Of a DNA stretch of 64,000 nucleotides, positions 20,702-31,378 are shown piece by piece. The notes beneath the pieces were generated by a model, which made no database searches, was not told the DNA's origin, and saw only the letters and a list, made by a program, of their open reading frames with translations. The position numbers and the translations under genes are program-made. Source of the stretch: Flammula alnicola (Eukaryota; Basidiomycota; Agaricomycetes; Agaricales; Strophariaceae); NCBI GenBank assembly GCA_015499995.1, contig JADNRV010000056.1, positions 186,001-250,000 on the forward strand. The letters run 5' to 3'. Positions within the stretch are counted from its first letter, which is position 1. Each line of letters starts with the position of its first letter.

Positions 20702-22139
20702 AAGTTCAAAGAATCATGATCCTTAATAATACTCGAATTCAAGTCATACGTTCATATATCCTTCCTGAGCTTCCTGAAGAAAACTCAATCTATACGAAGG
20801 CGACCGAGGAAAAGAAACATCAGAGTTATGCCGGCTTCGAGTAAATCAAACCAACGAAGGTTCAATAACGGTTTACCTTACGACGCATCCCTCCTTGCTC
20901 GAATCTTTACTGAAGTAGGCCAGTGGCAGAATGTCACATGAAACTCCAATTCCAGGTAACGTCACTTTTGACAACCAGGATGCACGCACAACATGCGAGT
21001 CAGCACCGATCGACACTACGTCTCAAATGTGCAACTAGGTGTGATATGATAAATGCATGGCTCCGTCTCTGTCGAAAGCAGATTGAACTTGCCTTCACAG
21101 AAGCCCGCTGAACCAGGGGCACCAAGGAGGGGTTTAAATGCTATCTGTGCGGCGGAGAGGAGGGTTTCGGAAGGAAGATCCATAGCGTCTGCATGAAAGA
21201 CTGGACACGGAGACGCATGCAGATAATGGCCCTCTCGATATTAAGTGCCGTGTGTGCGTGTGTCCATTGCGCAGTCCATTGGCATCGACGTGTCAAAAGT
21301 CACTGTTTGTGAAGACAGAGTCCTCGCCATGGAAAGACATGTCATCTGGCATCGCTTGGAGAGAGATCTTTCACCATGAACTCCTTAGGGACCAAAAGTA
21401 ACGCGCTGGCGTAAAACATGGGAAGAGGAAAATGGGATCTTTTTTACAACCCAGGTTAGCCCAGGTTAGGGTTGCGACACTACGTTTATTCCATCACCAA
21501 TGCAAATGTTGCTCACCACCGCACGCACTGTCCCACATCTCCCACTAACACATATCTTCAGAATTCTCCAGTGAGTTTGTGGTATCATATCTGTTAATCA
21601 ATGATTTTCGTGAGTGCTATTCTAGTCCATGTTTCCCTTTTACCGTGACTGCCCCGACTTTCCAGAATAGAATTTTCTACCGATGGTGGCTGAATCAGCG
21701 TCTGGCTAATGGGATGTGAATAAAAAAGCGGACCTTGTCAATGACTTAGCTGTCCCATGTCTGTTCCATGTCGCTCACGGATAGCGTGACACTTTTTATG
21801 CACAATTCTGCATACCTTGTTGCAATCGCAAGCCCAGCACTGGCGGCCACATCTGCTAAATGTAATTCCTTTCCCCAAGGTCGTACCACAATCCCAGGCC
21901 AAACACTTCATGAGGCCGTCGAGAGTTCTCGACTCTCTGATTCTGCCACGTTGGTATCCTGCTGGCATCACTGATGCCCGTGTGAAGAGGCCGTAAACAT
22001 CGCACGTCGCGAGCTTCGAAGCAATGGAAGATGGAAGTATTGCATGTTACTAATAATTACTAATAGCTTCAAGTTATCGTCTTTCAGACTGAAACGAGCG
22101 CTCTAATAATCCAATTTCTTTCTCTTTACACTCAACCCC
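20702..22139. other. Intergenic between MAPEG-like paralogs
   Basis: 1.4 kb with short frames on both strands, none convincing; I saw no third paralog or terminal repeats. Confidence 0.4.
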
Positions 22140-22921
22140 ATGTTTTCGCTTTCAAGCCCACTGTCACTTTGTGCAATCCCTATTATGTGGCTCATTGCCT
22201 ACTACCCTTCCACTGTCCGGGTAGGCGTCTAACATCTATTTTTCTGTCCAAAATTGGCCCCGTCACTTACCCCTGTGTATATTCTAGTTGATCATCATGA
22301 ACACACAGAGCGAATACAACAAGTAAAGGGCTTCGTCTTTCTTTAGTGCCCGATGCCCTAATTCATATCTCGAATTTATCTCAGTGTTCAGCCTCGCAGT
22401 AACCTGCTAGAAATTGAAAGCAAGAAAGGAATTTCTCCTCAAATGGCCGCGCGTATCCAGCGCATGGAAGGTGCCCATGTGGTAAGTATGCATATCAGAC
22501 TGCTGTTCTAAGACCAAGTCTTCGCCCTACTGATATTTCATCGCAGAATACACTCGAAAACCTGCCCTTCTTTGGCCTCGCAGTTATAACGGGAAATTAC
22601 GCGGGAATCGACAATGTTACACTGAATATTGTGTCTGGTCTTTAGTATGTCCACTTCTGTTTCTTTTGCGGTGTCTTGTACTCATTATCGCACGTTTTAT
22701 TAGCCTGGCCGCTCGAATCCTCTATACTTACATTTATATAAACCAGAGCAATGCGGTACACGCGTTCTTTCGGTACGTCTTGTTTTCCTTTACATTCGAG
22801 GCGAGTTTGATTTAATTTTTTTCATTGATACAACCCATCTGTTCGTATTAACAGAAGTTTCGTATGGGTGATATCGATAAGTGCGTATATATTCGACCGA
22901 TCATCAAGCCATGGTAGGTGA
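22140..22921 (+). CDS. MAPEG-like small membrane protein, copy 2
   Basis: Six exons: 22140-22220, 22288-22322, 22385-22481, 22547-22644, 22704-22772 and 22855-22921 (148 aa). Paralog of the gene at 19884. Same topology: LSLCAIPIMWLIAYYPSTVR; NNVQPRSNLLEIE; RIQRMEGAHVNTLENLPFF; AVITGNYAGIDNVTLNIV; LAARILYTYIYINQ; and a final hydrophobic segment FVWVISISAYIF. Exon 2 (35 nt) and the RSF-preceding exon (69 nt) have the same lengths and phases as in copy 1, so the pair arose by duplication with introns retained. In the EGAH motif N-G-N-E has become N-T-L-E. The C terminus (DRSSSHGR) differs from copy 1 and may be mis-spliced in this model. Confidence 0.78.
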
Positions 22922-24457
22922 CCGATGGATTTGTTACATAGCCTTTCCGTTCTACCTCTTCATGAAATCGGCGTATTTGCTGGGACCGCAGGCCTTATAA
23001 ACACGGACTACAGGTTTTGTGCGGAATTCCAGTACTGCTCATTGTCATTTTCGGGCTCCTGGGTCGTATCACGTAGAGGTTTTTGCATATTCACACTGCT
23101 GCAGATTAGGTGGGCTTGCATATGGTGTGGGCACTGTGGCCTTCCCCATAGGATTTAAGGAGATCCGTAGTCGGGACTTTCTGCGCCCTCAAATTTTATC
23201 GAGAAAATTTAGTGCGAGTTTGCGACTACTAGTCGAAGTGGAGATCGCGAGATATTGCCTGGAGATAGCTCATAAGACCTCCTCAGTGAAAGCAAGATAT
23301 TTTTGGACAACTGGAGAATTCTGTGGTCTCGATATCGTCGAGATCATGATCAGATCATATCACCGACGCAGATAGGTGCCTAATATAGCTATTCGAACTC
23401 CAAATAGCGTAAGGTAACGAGAGTGGCGGAAGTAAATTCAGCATCTGCTTACTCTTTGCATTGGTATATTCTTAACATTGGATGTCGCATGGCACCACCT
23501 GCGCACAGATCAAAGAACACGTTGAGATGATCGCGACAGGTTTGCTGATAGCAGATAAGCGTTTAATATCGTGAGAGGCACGTTGTCTTCCCAAAGACAA
23601 CCCTGGAAAGACCATGAAAAATACATCGGAGCATTGCCGTGTGAGACTGTGAGTGGAGACATCTCTAGAGTCTAGAGACGTCTTATGGTCCGGCATACGG
23701 TATCGTCAAAAATAAACAGCGCATATGGCATATTATTTGAGCTATAGTTTGAAGAGGTGGACGTTTGGCTCTGCAGGGTGAAAACCCCTTCAGGAAGGGT
23801 ACCTTCTTAAAGACGCAAAATGCTTCCGGGAAGGATCCAGCCTCGACAAATCTCTTGCTTGATTGATTCGGCATGCAGAATGGCAGAAAGTCGGACTTTC
23901 AACGATTCTGAAAATCTGAAACGATTCAGGAATTCTAAATGCTACGGGAAGTCATCTATTGCTAAGAATCGCGATGCACAACTTCTAACCTATTATACTA
24001 GTACTACTGCGGGAAAACCCATGGTCGAGTTGATCGAGGTGATGGAGAGGCAACGGCGGAGCGCGGCAGTGTGCCAGTCGGATCCTGCCGCGCCCTCGCC
24101 GGACCGAATATGTTTAAGTAAAGTTTGTTTATGTTTATCTAAAGGGATGACGCGTGACGCGTGACAAGGCGCCAAAAGAGTAGGCTCTGTTCTGCTTCAA
24201 GTTTCAACGACGTCCCGGCCTTCCAATGTCAGCCGCTTGTCCAATCGTCAGCCTCAATCGGGTGTTGGTATAAGTTTCATTGTGATTCATGGAAACGTTC
24301 TTCAGGTCTGTCCTTCTGACCGTCATCTGGGACATTTCCTACGCAATTCCTAGTACCCAGACACTGGCACATCTTTGCCACGGAGCACACTACACCCACA
24401 CTCGCTTAGATCTACAAGCCCACACGGCACTCCCTTCGTTTACCATTCGTTTCAACA
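22922..24457. other. Intergenic, no supported gene
   Basis: 1.5 kb with only short, unremarkable frames on both strands. The stretch directly before 24458 should hold the promoter of the membrane-protein gene. Confidence 0.4.
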
Positions 24458-25843
24458 ATGAGCTCTTCTTTTGCGAGAAGGCTCCCATTTTGGATCCTTT
24501 TAGCTCTTTTTGGTCGTGCGTATACCGGCGTGGCGCTCGCAATACCCACACCTAGGAACAATTCGAACAAGAATACAGGCCCTCTGAGACCAGGACCGGT
24601 CAATGCCAGAGCAGAGTCCGACTTCGTCACGATGTACGGCCTTTACGACACCTCTCCCCCCTTGGAAGATTCGGCCGACGGAGGTCCAAGACTAGCGCCC
24701 ATCCCAGAAGTCTTTGTGGCTATGACCCAGGCGGCAACCTCCACGGGTACTTCGGAGCCAACTATGGCAACCCCTACCGCTACTGCGATATATCCTCTCG
24801 GATCCCCGCCAATGCAGGGGCCAGGTTTAGTTGTGCTTTCCTCTACGATGCTTCCAGGGTTCACCGCTCCTACCCCCGGTCCAAGTGCTACTAGCATTAG
24901 CGACGCTGCAGAAGGTGCCTCAAATCGCGCCGTTACTCCGTCTGGCAGAGTCATCATCCTTGGATCTGTCATTGGTGGCATCCTCTTCATCGCCCTGTGC
25001 GTTTTCTTGGTGTTAGATCCAGCCATTACAAGAAAGCTTTGTTGTTGTTTCTGCCGGTTGAGAAAGCGTTCCAAAGAGGGCAAAGAAGACAAGGGTATCT
25101 CGCATACCTCATCCTGGGTCAATGTAGAGCTTCCCAAGCATTCCTCCATCGCAACTGAAAAGGATGGCTCGCCTTCGCCCAAGAAAGGCGAGGACACGTT
25201 AGTTGATATCCCAGCCAGTCCGGCTCCTGCGTCCAAGTTTTCCATCTGTTCTTCAGAGTACCTCGGAGCGTCATCTCGTGATTCGGGTGTAACATCGGAC
25301 TCCGCTTCTAGTCGTACCGTGAAAGCCTCTGTTACTTTTGCTGATGGATCTGCTCCCGTCCGGCCTCCTCGCCCTCCCACTGCAGACAGTCCGGCACTCT
25401 CAGACTCCGTCTATCTCGCCTGTTCAGATCAACCCTATGTCATCATCGCCCCTCAGCCACTTACGGAAGCTGACATGAGATGCGGTGCCTCAACTGAGCC
25501 GCTGAAGAAGCTCTTGACCCCGAGCGAGTTCTTTGCGCTTCACGTTCCGGGAGTCCTCGCTGGATTCTCGACCAAGACCGATACTAGGGCTTCGTCGGCG
25601 GTGCCCGAGAGGCGCGTCTCGTACAGTAGGAAGAGGGAATCACAGCATTCACGTGCGAAGAGCACGCCTCTGTTGTTGGGAATGGCGTCGTCCAGAATGT
25701 CCTCGAGGAGCTCGATAGTGGATTTTGAGACCGACTCTGGGTCGATCGTCTCGCGTGTTACAAAGCACCGCAGGAGCAGATCCGCGTCTGGGTGGGCATA
25801 CCCAGATCGACCCAAGTCGAAGAAGTTCTTCAATCTCTCCTAA
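24458..25843 (+). CDS. Single-pass membrane protein with signal peptide, unknown
   Basis: Intronless, 461 aa. The N terminus (SFARRLPFWILLALFGRAY, cleavage likely after VALA) is a signal peptide. A Ser/Thr/Pro-rich luminal or extracellular part spans about residues 30-165. One TM follows (VIILGSVIGGILFIALCVFL, about 168-190), then a Cys/basic juxtamembrane patch (KLCCCFCRLRKRSK) that could be palmitoylated. The rest is a long cytosolic tail rich in Ser, with repeated RRVSYSRKRE/RRSRS-type basic-Ser motifs and a C-terminal KSKKFFNLS. The layout resembles fungal wall-stress-sensor or mid2-like proteins in architecture only. An upstream in-frame ATG is absent, so this start is good. Confidence 0.7.
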   Translation: MSSSFARRLPFWILLALFGRAYTGVALAIPTPRNNSNKNTGPLRPGPVNARAESDFVTMYGLYDTSPPLEDSADGGPRLAPIPEVFVAMTQAATSTGTSEPTMATPTATAIYPLGSPPMQGPGLVVLSSTMLPGFTAPTPGPSATSISDAAEGASNRAVTPSGRVIILGSVIGGILFIALCVFLVLDPAITRKLCCCFCRLRKRSKEGKEDKGISHTSSWVNVELPKHSSIATEKDGSPSPKKGEDTLVDIPASPAPASKFSICSSEYLGASSRDSGVTSDSASSRTVKASVTFADGSAPVRPPRPPTADSPALSDSVYLACSDQPYVIIAPQPLTEADMRCGASTEPLKKLLTPSEFFALHVPGVLAGFSTKTDTRASSAVPERRVSYSRKRESQHSRAKSTPLLLGMASSRMSSRSSIVDFETDSGSIVSRVTKHRRSRSASGWAYPDRPKSKKFFNLS

Positions 25844-26173
25844 GCCATGAGCTGCACAGTATTAGGCACGGTTCTCAGTCCGTTCGTTCAACACAGCCAA
25901 GGTCCTTTATTTTATTTTATTTTATTTTTAAATATTCGTTCGTTCTTCATTCTAGAAGTGTATGTATGGTGTATGTATGTACGGTTATACAGTTTACAGG
26001 TATCCTGATCTATAGCGGAGGCGACTCGTACTTGATAAGTCACAGACAGTCCGACTTGACTTATAAAAGTTTATCCAAGTCAAACTTTCGCCCTCTCTCC
26101 ACCGAAGAATGCTCGGGCTTCCGCTCTTGCACCGTCTACTTCCTCGTGGGTTGCGGGTATATCCTTCTATATG
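25844..26173. other. Convergent 3' spacer with (TTTTA)n microsatellite
   Basis: The membrane-protein gene and the mutase gene end facing each other. A TTTTA repeat of about five units spans 25906-25930. Confidence 0.6.
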
Positions 26174-27172
26174 TTAACAAGCGAATGAGTCATCTAAATT
26201 GGGAATGGTGCGAGTCATACGTACGAGAGCCTTGAGATGTTCCGAATGGTTCACATGTGTGACACGAACGTCCAACGGGGGAGGATTGGCGGGATCAACA
26301 GGACCATGGTTGCCATCCCTCACACGAACATCGAGCCTTGTCCAGGCAGTGTTCATCAACCCATAATGGGTCTGGTTCTCGCTTGCCTCTGGGTCCAATC
26401 TCAGCAACGCCGCCACCAACTCTCCAATACACAATCCATGGCTCGCAAGTGCGACGTGCACCCCACTATGCTGGTCCTCTGGCAGAGGAGCATGTGGCAG
26501 ATGCGGCAGCACACACTCCCTGATCGCTATTTCCGCCCTCACTGCCAAATCGTCCAAACTCTCGGCTTCAGGGAATTTCTCGTCGCGGCCGTCGAGCACC
26601 GGGAAGATTTTCTTCTCGAAGAGAGCCTCTAGTGGAGTGTCTTCGGGGATCTCGAGAACCCACGGTGGCCCTCAGCGATGCCGAAGTGTTGCTCACGCAG
26701 ATGGGGGTTGACCTTAAGAGGAGGCTTCGGGTGAGGTTGATGCTGGTGCACGAATTGCGCTGTGTGTGTGCACGGAGGAGAGGAGACGCGTAGATATGGG
26801 TTATTGGAGTCGAGGCCAGGTATTCACCGAGTGCATAAGCTTGCTGCGATGAGGTGTCAATTCACATTATTCTCCTATTCAATGGAGTTGAATCATTTAC
26901 TTTTCTGCCTGCAATCCAGGTTAGCAATTGGGTACAAAAAGAAACAAAGTAAGTTCTTACCTAGGTCAGATAGAGGAGCGTCTTTCCAGCCAGCCCAAAG
27001 GGCTTTCTAAAAGTTGGCATATCATTCAGTTTTCAATCTTCCGAAATAGATCGAGCCAGGCAGACTTGCCAGATTATCCTCGCTCTCTCCGTGTCTGATC
27101 TATGTGAACAATTTAGCATCGTTAACCGCGATCAAGGGGATTCGCAAAACGCACAAAAGTGACGGTAATCAT
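26174..27172 (-). CDS. Phosphoglycerate mutase-family phosphatase (histidine phosphatase superfamily)
   Basis: Exons 27155-27172, 27070-27099, 26961-27006 and 26174-26839. The 18-nt first exon reads MITVTF and joins the RHGESEDNL exon. Intron 2 has a GC donor (GCAAGT). Then come ALWAGWKDAPLSDL, ALGEYLASTPITHIYASPLL, PHLREQHFGIAEGH, a PLEALFEKKIFPVLDGR block and ALASHGLCIGEL with the second catalytic His, through to NTAWTRLDVRV. The RHGE phosphohistidine motif and the late 'SHG' fit the dPGM/GpmB/TIGAR-like group; the substrate is unknown. Two single-base losses interrupt the last exon: in a TG repeat near 26765 (RAHT|AQF) and near 26665 (EGH|WVL). Restoring frame at both gives about 253 aa and the frame closes exactly. 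The acceptor of intron 3 is the least certain junction. Confidence 0.8.
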
Positions 27173-27827
27173 GTCGATAGGCTCTATGCAATGCAGTGGA
27201 GGTGTCCTAAGGGAAGAACAAACGTGCGATCAGCCGAACACCTCGTTCTTGAAATAATTTTGCCTCACCACCGTCACGTGTATGAGCATTTCTGACTCGA
27301 GGACCCTCGACAATGATCAAGTTCAGTAAACAGGAAAAAAGACAAAGCGAGGACAAAGTAAGCCGTCCAAGGGACGGCTTAGCCCCAAAGTGGTTCTGGC
27401 TTGCAACCATCTCACACCAAGGGGTGATGGTAGTGGAACTTGAAGTCACAAGAAAAGCACCGAGTCCGAGACCAGAGACAGATGCTGTAGCCTTCTGTTC
27501 TTTACAAGCACAAATACTACGGCATAGCCCTTTCGTCACGCAGCACTGTTTTTCATAAACCTTGAAGTTCACTTATCCAAGGGATCAGTCGCATTAATAT
27601 TGTCGCTTTGTGGAATTTTGGTGTGTATCAACTTTCGAAATTTGTTTCAAGAATCCATGACTCGAACATCAAGTCTTTTTAGGGACCGATTGACTTATTG
27701 TCTGTTGGAGACCGCAGCAGTGGATCACTCAGTGAGTGTCAGAAATAAACTCTCAGGCGGAAGAGGTCGTCCTCATCCACTGTGCATAGCGCACTTCCCC
27801 AGCCCCACAGTGTACCATTGGTTTAAT
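27173..27827. other. Divergent intergenic spacer (mutase / F-box)
   Basis: Head-to-head between the mutase start and the F-box start. Open frames at 27207-27572 (minus) and 27313-27558 (plus) carry no recognisable motif. The open frame extending upstream of 27828 (to 27600) is probably leader. Confidence 0.4.
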
Positions 27828-29201
27828 ATGCCAAATGATACATCGCCTGGCTTCATTAACAGGAGTTTACCATTGGATATACTCGGAGAGATCTTCGTCC
27901 ACGCCATCGCACACTACCATCAAGGACAACCTAAATGTCCCAGTCAGCCTAAGAGTCCAATCAACTCGAGGAGGACCACGTCTCATCCCCGCTCCAATTG
28001 CAACGATACTCCAGATCCGCTACATCTCAGCCATGTTTGCTCTCATTGGCGGAACGTCACTCTAGCCATGCCAATACTCTGGTCGTCAATTTCTGTGTGT
28101 GACCCTACAGCACCTCAAGTGGAGCTATTCAAGTTGTGGCTGGATCGAAGCAAGAACTGCTCCCTAGACCTCGAGATCACGTTTCATAGATTTGGTCGCA
28201 CATATCAGCTCAAACCCGTTATTGAGGCGATGTCGTTCCACTCAAGTAGATGGAAAAGACTTGATTTCGGCATCAAATATCCCGACTCCTTGGATGTGTC
28301 ACATTATTTTGGAACATACGTCAAGAAAGGTTCCCTCAAGTCACTTGAAAGCATCGATCTTTATATCGTAACCCCGGCATCTGGATTCAGACGCGACCTT
28401 TCCCGTCTTTTCTTCAGAAAAACACCCTCCCTTCATACCCTGAAATTGGGGTATTTGGATATCGATGCCTTGGCGCCGGTGCTACCTCCATGGGCGCAGT
28501 TGCGAGCTCTTGAATGTAATCGTGGCCGATACGATATCTTTCCGGCTCTGTCCCAATGCAATGGTCTCGAGGTGCTCAAGATCTTTTATAGGGACTTTGA
28601 AGAGCGCGAGGATCTGAGATATGTCTTCGTAACGCTTCCCAACCTACAAGAATTAAAACTCAGCGCAGTTAAAAAGCCAGGGGTGTTATTTCGAAGACTC
28701 ACCCTTCCTCGGCTATGTTTCTTGTCAGTCTCCTTGGACGACTCATATGAAGATTGGAATCCGCTTGTTGGGATGCTCTCCAGATCAGCATCTCCGTTGG
28801 AGCAATTCGTGCTCGATAGTTCTTACATCTTTAACGACGAAGAAAAACTCGCGGACTGCGTTCGATTGCTCGTTCCGTGCCTGTCAAAGATCACGGAGAT
28901 GACACTGCGCATACGGCGGCGGTTGACAGACCGGACTATCGAAGCTTTTGATTTAGACGGGATCTCTCAAGAGCAACAAGTCATCTTTCCTAGCCTCAAG
29001 AGGCTAGAATTGTCTACGTGTCTGACTACTGATGGTGTACTTTCATCGATGGTCGCGAGTCGCTTCCGAAACGGGTGCCTTGTTTATATTAAAGTGAAGA
29101 CCGAGCAGGGTGCAGACTTTCATGTTCAAGACAAGTGTTTGTTTGAGCTCTTAGTGAGCGAAGGGTTGGAGTTGGATTTGATACATAACGGTGACAATTG
29201 A
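27828..29201 (+). CDS. F-box protein, Agaricomycete type
   Basis: The ATG at 27828 gives MPNDTSPGFINRSLPLDILG..., 457 aa, single exon; the frame is open 76 codons further up, but the F-box begins right after this Met. The F-box spans about residues 10-85: LPLDILGEIFVHAIAH ... PLHLSHVCSHWRNVTL, then AMPILWSSISV. A region of degenerate leucine-rich helices and strands follows (PSLHTLKLGYLDIDAL, NLQELKLSAVKKPG, LEQFVLDSSYIF, SLKRLELSTCL). Predicted role: substrate receptor of an SCF ubiquitin ligase via Skp1. Such genes are strongly expanded and fast evolving in mushrooms; the substrate is unknown. Confidence 0.85.
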   Translation: MPNDTSPGFINRSLPLDILGEIFVHAIAHYHQGQPKCPSQPKSPINSRRTTSHPRSNCNDTPDPLHLSHVCSHWRNVTLAMPILWSSISVCDPTAPQVELFKLWLDRSKNCSLDLEITFHRFGRTYQLKPVIEAMSFHSSRWKRLDFGIKYPDSLDVSHYFGTYVKKGSLKSLESIDLYIVTPASGFRRDLSRLFFRKTPSLHTLKLGYLDIDALAPVLPPWAQLRALECNRGRYDIFPALSQCNGLEVLKIFYRDFEEREDLRYVFVTLPNLQELKLSAVKKPGVLFRRLTLPRLCFLSVSLDDSYEDWNPLVGMLSRSASPLEQFVLDSSYIFNDEEKLADCVRLLVPCLSKITEMTLRIRRRLTDRTIEAFDLDGISQEQQVIFPSLKRLELSTCLTTDGVLSSMVASRFRNGCLVYIKVKTEQGADFHVQDKCLFELLVSEGLELDLIHNGDN

Positions 29202-29745
29202 GTTCTTAATTGCCGCCATGTAAATTAGAGGCCCTCCTAAGTTGGATCCTTCGCTTTTCTGCATGTAAGTAGTTCGAGAATGCCATTCAAGATCCGAGTC
29301 CAATCCGCGGAAAGAGACAGCCAAGGAAAATTGCCAGATTATCTTCGCTCTCCGTGATATGTTTTAAAAAATTAGCATTGATAACCACCACGAAACGTAT
29401 TTCCTTGAAGCCCTACTCGAGAGAGTTTGTACCGAGGGTACTAACAAATACAAATATAAATTCACTGCCACAGCGGCGAGCTTGGGCAGGCCTGTCTTCT
29501 AACATTCAAACAAACGACGAGTTCGACAGGTTTCAACGGACACGTTCAGCTTGGACGTACTAACGTCCAACAGCGTAAAAAGCGCATCTAAGACACAAAA
29601 CCTGTTTGTGAGAAGATATACGCCAAACAGAGCCCACGGTTGATCGCCTTGAAGCCGACGAGCGTTTTAACCTTCTCCCAGTTCACACCCGACTCATCCT
29701 TCTTGGAACTCGACATTTTGGCCAGCGCCATCTGGGATTGGCGCT
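29202..29745. other. Intergenic, includes a mutase exon relic
   Basis: No intact gene. The middle part (29331-29400) is a degenerate copy of part of the mutase gene, listed separately. Confidence 0.4.
29331..29400 (-). pseudogene. Relic of mutase exon 2 and flanking intron
   Basis: Matches 27066-27152 in the same orientation: TTGCCAGATTATC, TCGCTCTC, CCGTG, then TTAGCAT and a TAACC stretch. On the minus strand it still shows the CACGGAGAG...GATAATCTGG of the RHGESEDNL exon but has lost two bases in it. The neighbouring exons are not recognisable. Confidence 0.5.
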
Positions 29746-30909
29746 ATGTCTATTGACCCATACCATGCCGTGCAACAGGAAATCCAGAACTCCCTGCAAA
29801 CGGCTGCGCAGTTGCAGTCGTCGTTTCTCCGTATAAGGAGCATGGCGCGGGCGGATAGTGAGGAACTAATGTGGGCTCGGAATGAGGTGTGTATAACTCT
29901 ACTTAGTTGGCTATTCTCTAGCATGTTGCTGATTCTTACGGCCCATAGTTCAAAGCGACACTTGCGGCGCTCGAAGCCGATCTTGAGGATTTGGAAGAGA
30001 GTGTCAAGTACGTGTTTTGTGAGAAAGCTACAATTTACGCCGAGCTTATATCATTTATAGGATAGTTGAGTCAACGGACGCGAGAATGTTCGGATTAGAT
30101 GACGCAGAGGTGCAAAAACGACGGCGATACGTAGGCCACGTACGAAAAGAAATAGAGGTGCGTCGGTTAGTTCACATTATCTTTCATTTATAACCCTTCT
30201 GGGGTTCGAATATCTCTTTCGAGGTGTTGCGGTTGCGACGTTTCGCTAGTCTTTCATTAACGTCTACCTAAATTGCGGCAAATTACTAACCGCTGCCTCT
30301 TCGCAAGTCCAGAACATGAGAGCGACTGTGTCCCAAACTCCTTCTGCACCCCCACAATACTTGCAACCCTCTGGGTCCGGTACGCTGCTTCCCATGATCT
30401 CTCCACGCGCTGGCCCAGGTTCACCGTTCTCAGAGAGGTACGGAGATGACCATCAGGCCGCCTGGGCAAGGCAAGAGCAGCAGGTACGTTATGCCCACCG
30501 CCCTACCTTTGCTTGCTGTACATCAAATGTCTGATGATGGTGCCCAACCTATTTTTATGAAGATGATGATTGTAGAACAAGACCACACAATGGACTCGAT
30601 AGCAGGAACACTAAACACTATTGCACAACAAGCGAGTTTGATGGGACAGGAGATTGGAGAACACAACGAGTACGTCTGACGGTCTGCCATGCTATGGCTT
30701 TTACAAACGACACGGAACTAACGAAGCTCCTCCGCAGGATGCTCACCGACCTGGAACAAGGCGTTGATCGCACAGACGACAAGTTGGGCGACGCGATGCG
30801 ACGAATGCGCAAATTCCTGCGAGACTCGGAGGAGAAAGGCAGCAGCTGGTGCATCATTATTCTGATGATCGTTCTCATGGCACTGCTCCTTGCTGTTATT
30901 CTAGTATAA
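29746..30909 (+). CDS. TLG1: Tlg1/syntaxin-6-like SNARE
   Basis: Six exons: 29746-29886, 29949-30007, 30061-30157, 30313-30483, 30563-30669 and 30738-30909 (248 aa). The N-terminal three-helix domain matches syntaxin-6/10 type (DPYHAVQQEIQNSLQTAAQL, ATLAALEADLEDLEESVKIV, FGLDDAEVQKRRRYVGHVR). A Pro/Ser linker follows, then the SNARE helix (MMIVEQDHTMDSIAGTLNTI to RRMRKFLRDSEE) and a C-terminal anchor (WCIIILMIVLMALLLAVILV). It should act in endosome-to-Golgi membrane fusion as a Qc-SNARE with Tlg2- and Vti1-type partners. In the expected zero-layer position I read GEHNEML where syntaxin 6 has EEQAVML, so the central Gln may be His here. The acceptor before MMIVEQ was chosen to keep the SNARE frame. 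Confidence 0.85.
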
Positions 30910-31378
30910 CACGACGCCGCCGAGATGGCGCCATTTTTGGTGTTCCTCGGCGCCCCATAGTTTACCTTTACACCCCATTATCAGCCATCATCCGAAACTT
31001 TTTGGCTCTTTTATTTATTAATTCGCCTCTTTTTCCTTTCTATCACATTTTGATTAGAACTTGCATTGTCGTGGATCAAGTTTGGGTATAAAAAACTATA
31101 TACAGTCGCTTATACTATGTAGTATTACGAATTAGCTAGGTACAAAATTTCATAATTACAAACTTCTAAAAACTGAGCATGAACAAAAGCGTGTAGAGCA
31201 ATAGGATCGATAGCAGAGCGAGATGTGATGGACAAAATATGTGCATGAATCATGATGAATCGAAATATAGAATAGGATGTGGAGATAGTGGAGACACCAA
31301 ACTGTCAACAAAAACGGGTGAAGAATGCATAAAAAACGGGCATATGTGCAGCATGAATAAAAACAGTTTTCGAGAAAA
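30910..31378. other. Convergent 3' spacer
   Basis: AT-rich sequence between the SNARE gene and the end of the chromodomain gene; nothing supported apart from probable 3' UTRs. Confidence 0.45.

Noticed and set aside
27600..27827. 76-codon N-terminal extension of the F-box gene
   Set aside because: The F-box starts right after the Met at 27828, and the extension has no conserved look.
30185..30230. tRNA B-box-like GGTTCGAAT
   Set aside because: No matching A box or cloverleaf around it; it lies in an intron of the SNARE gene.
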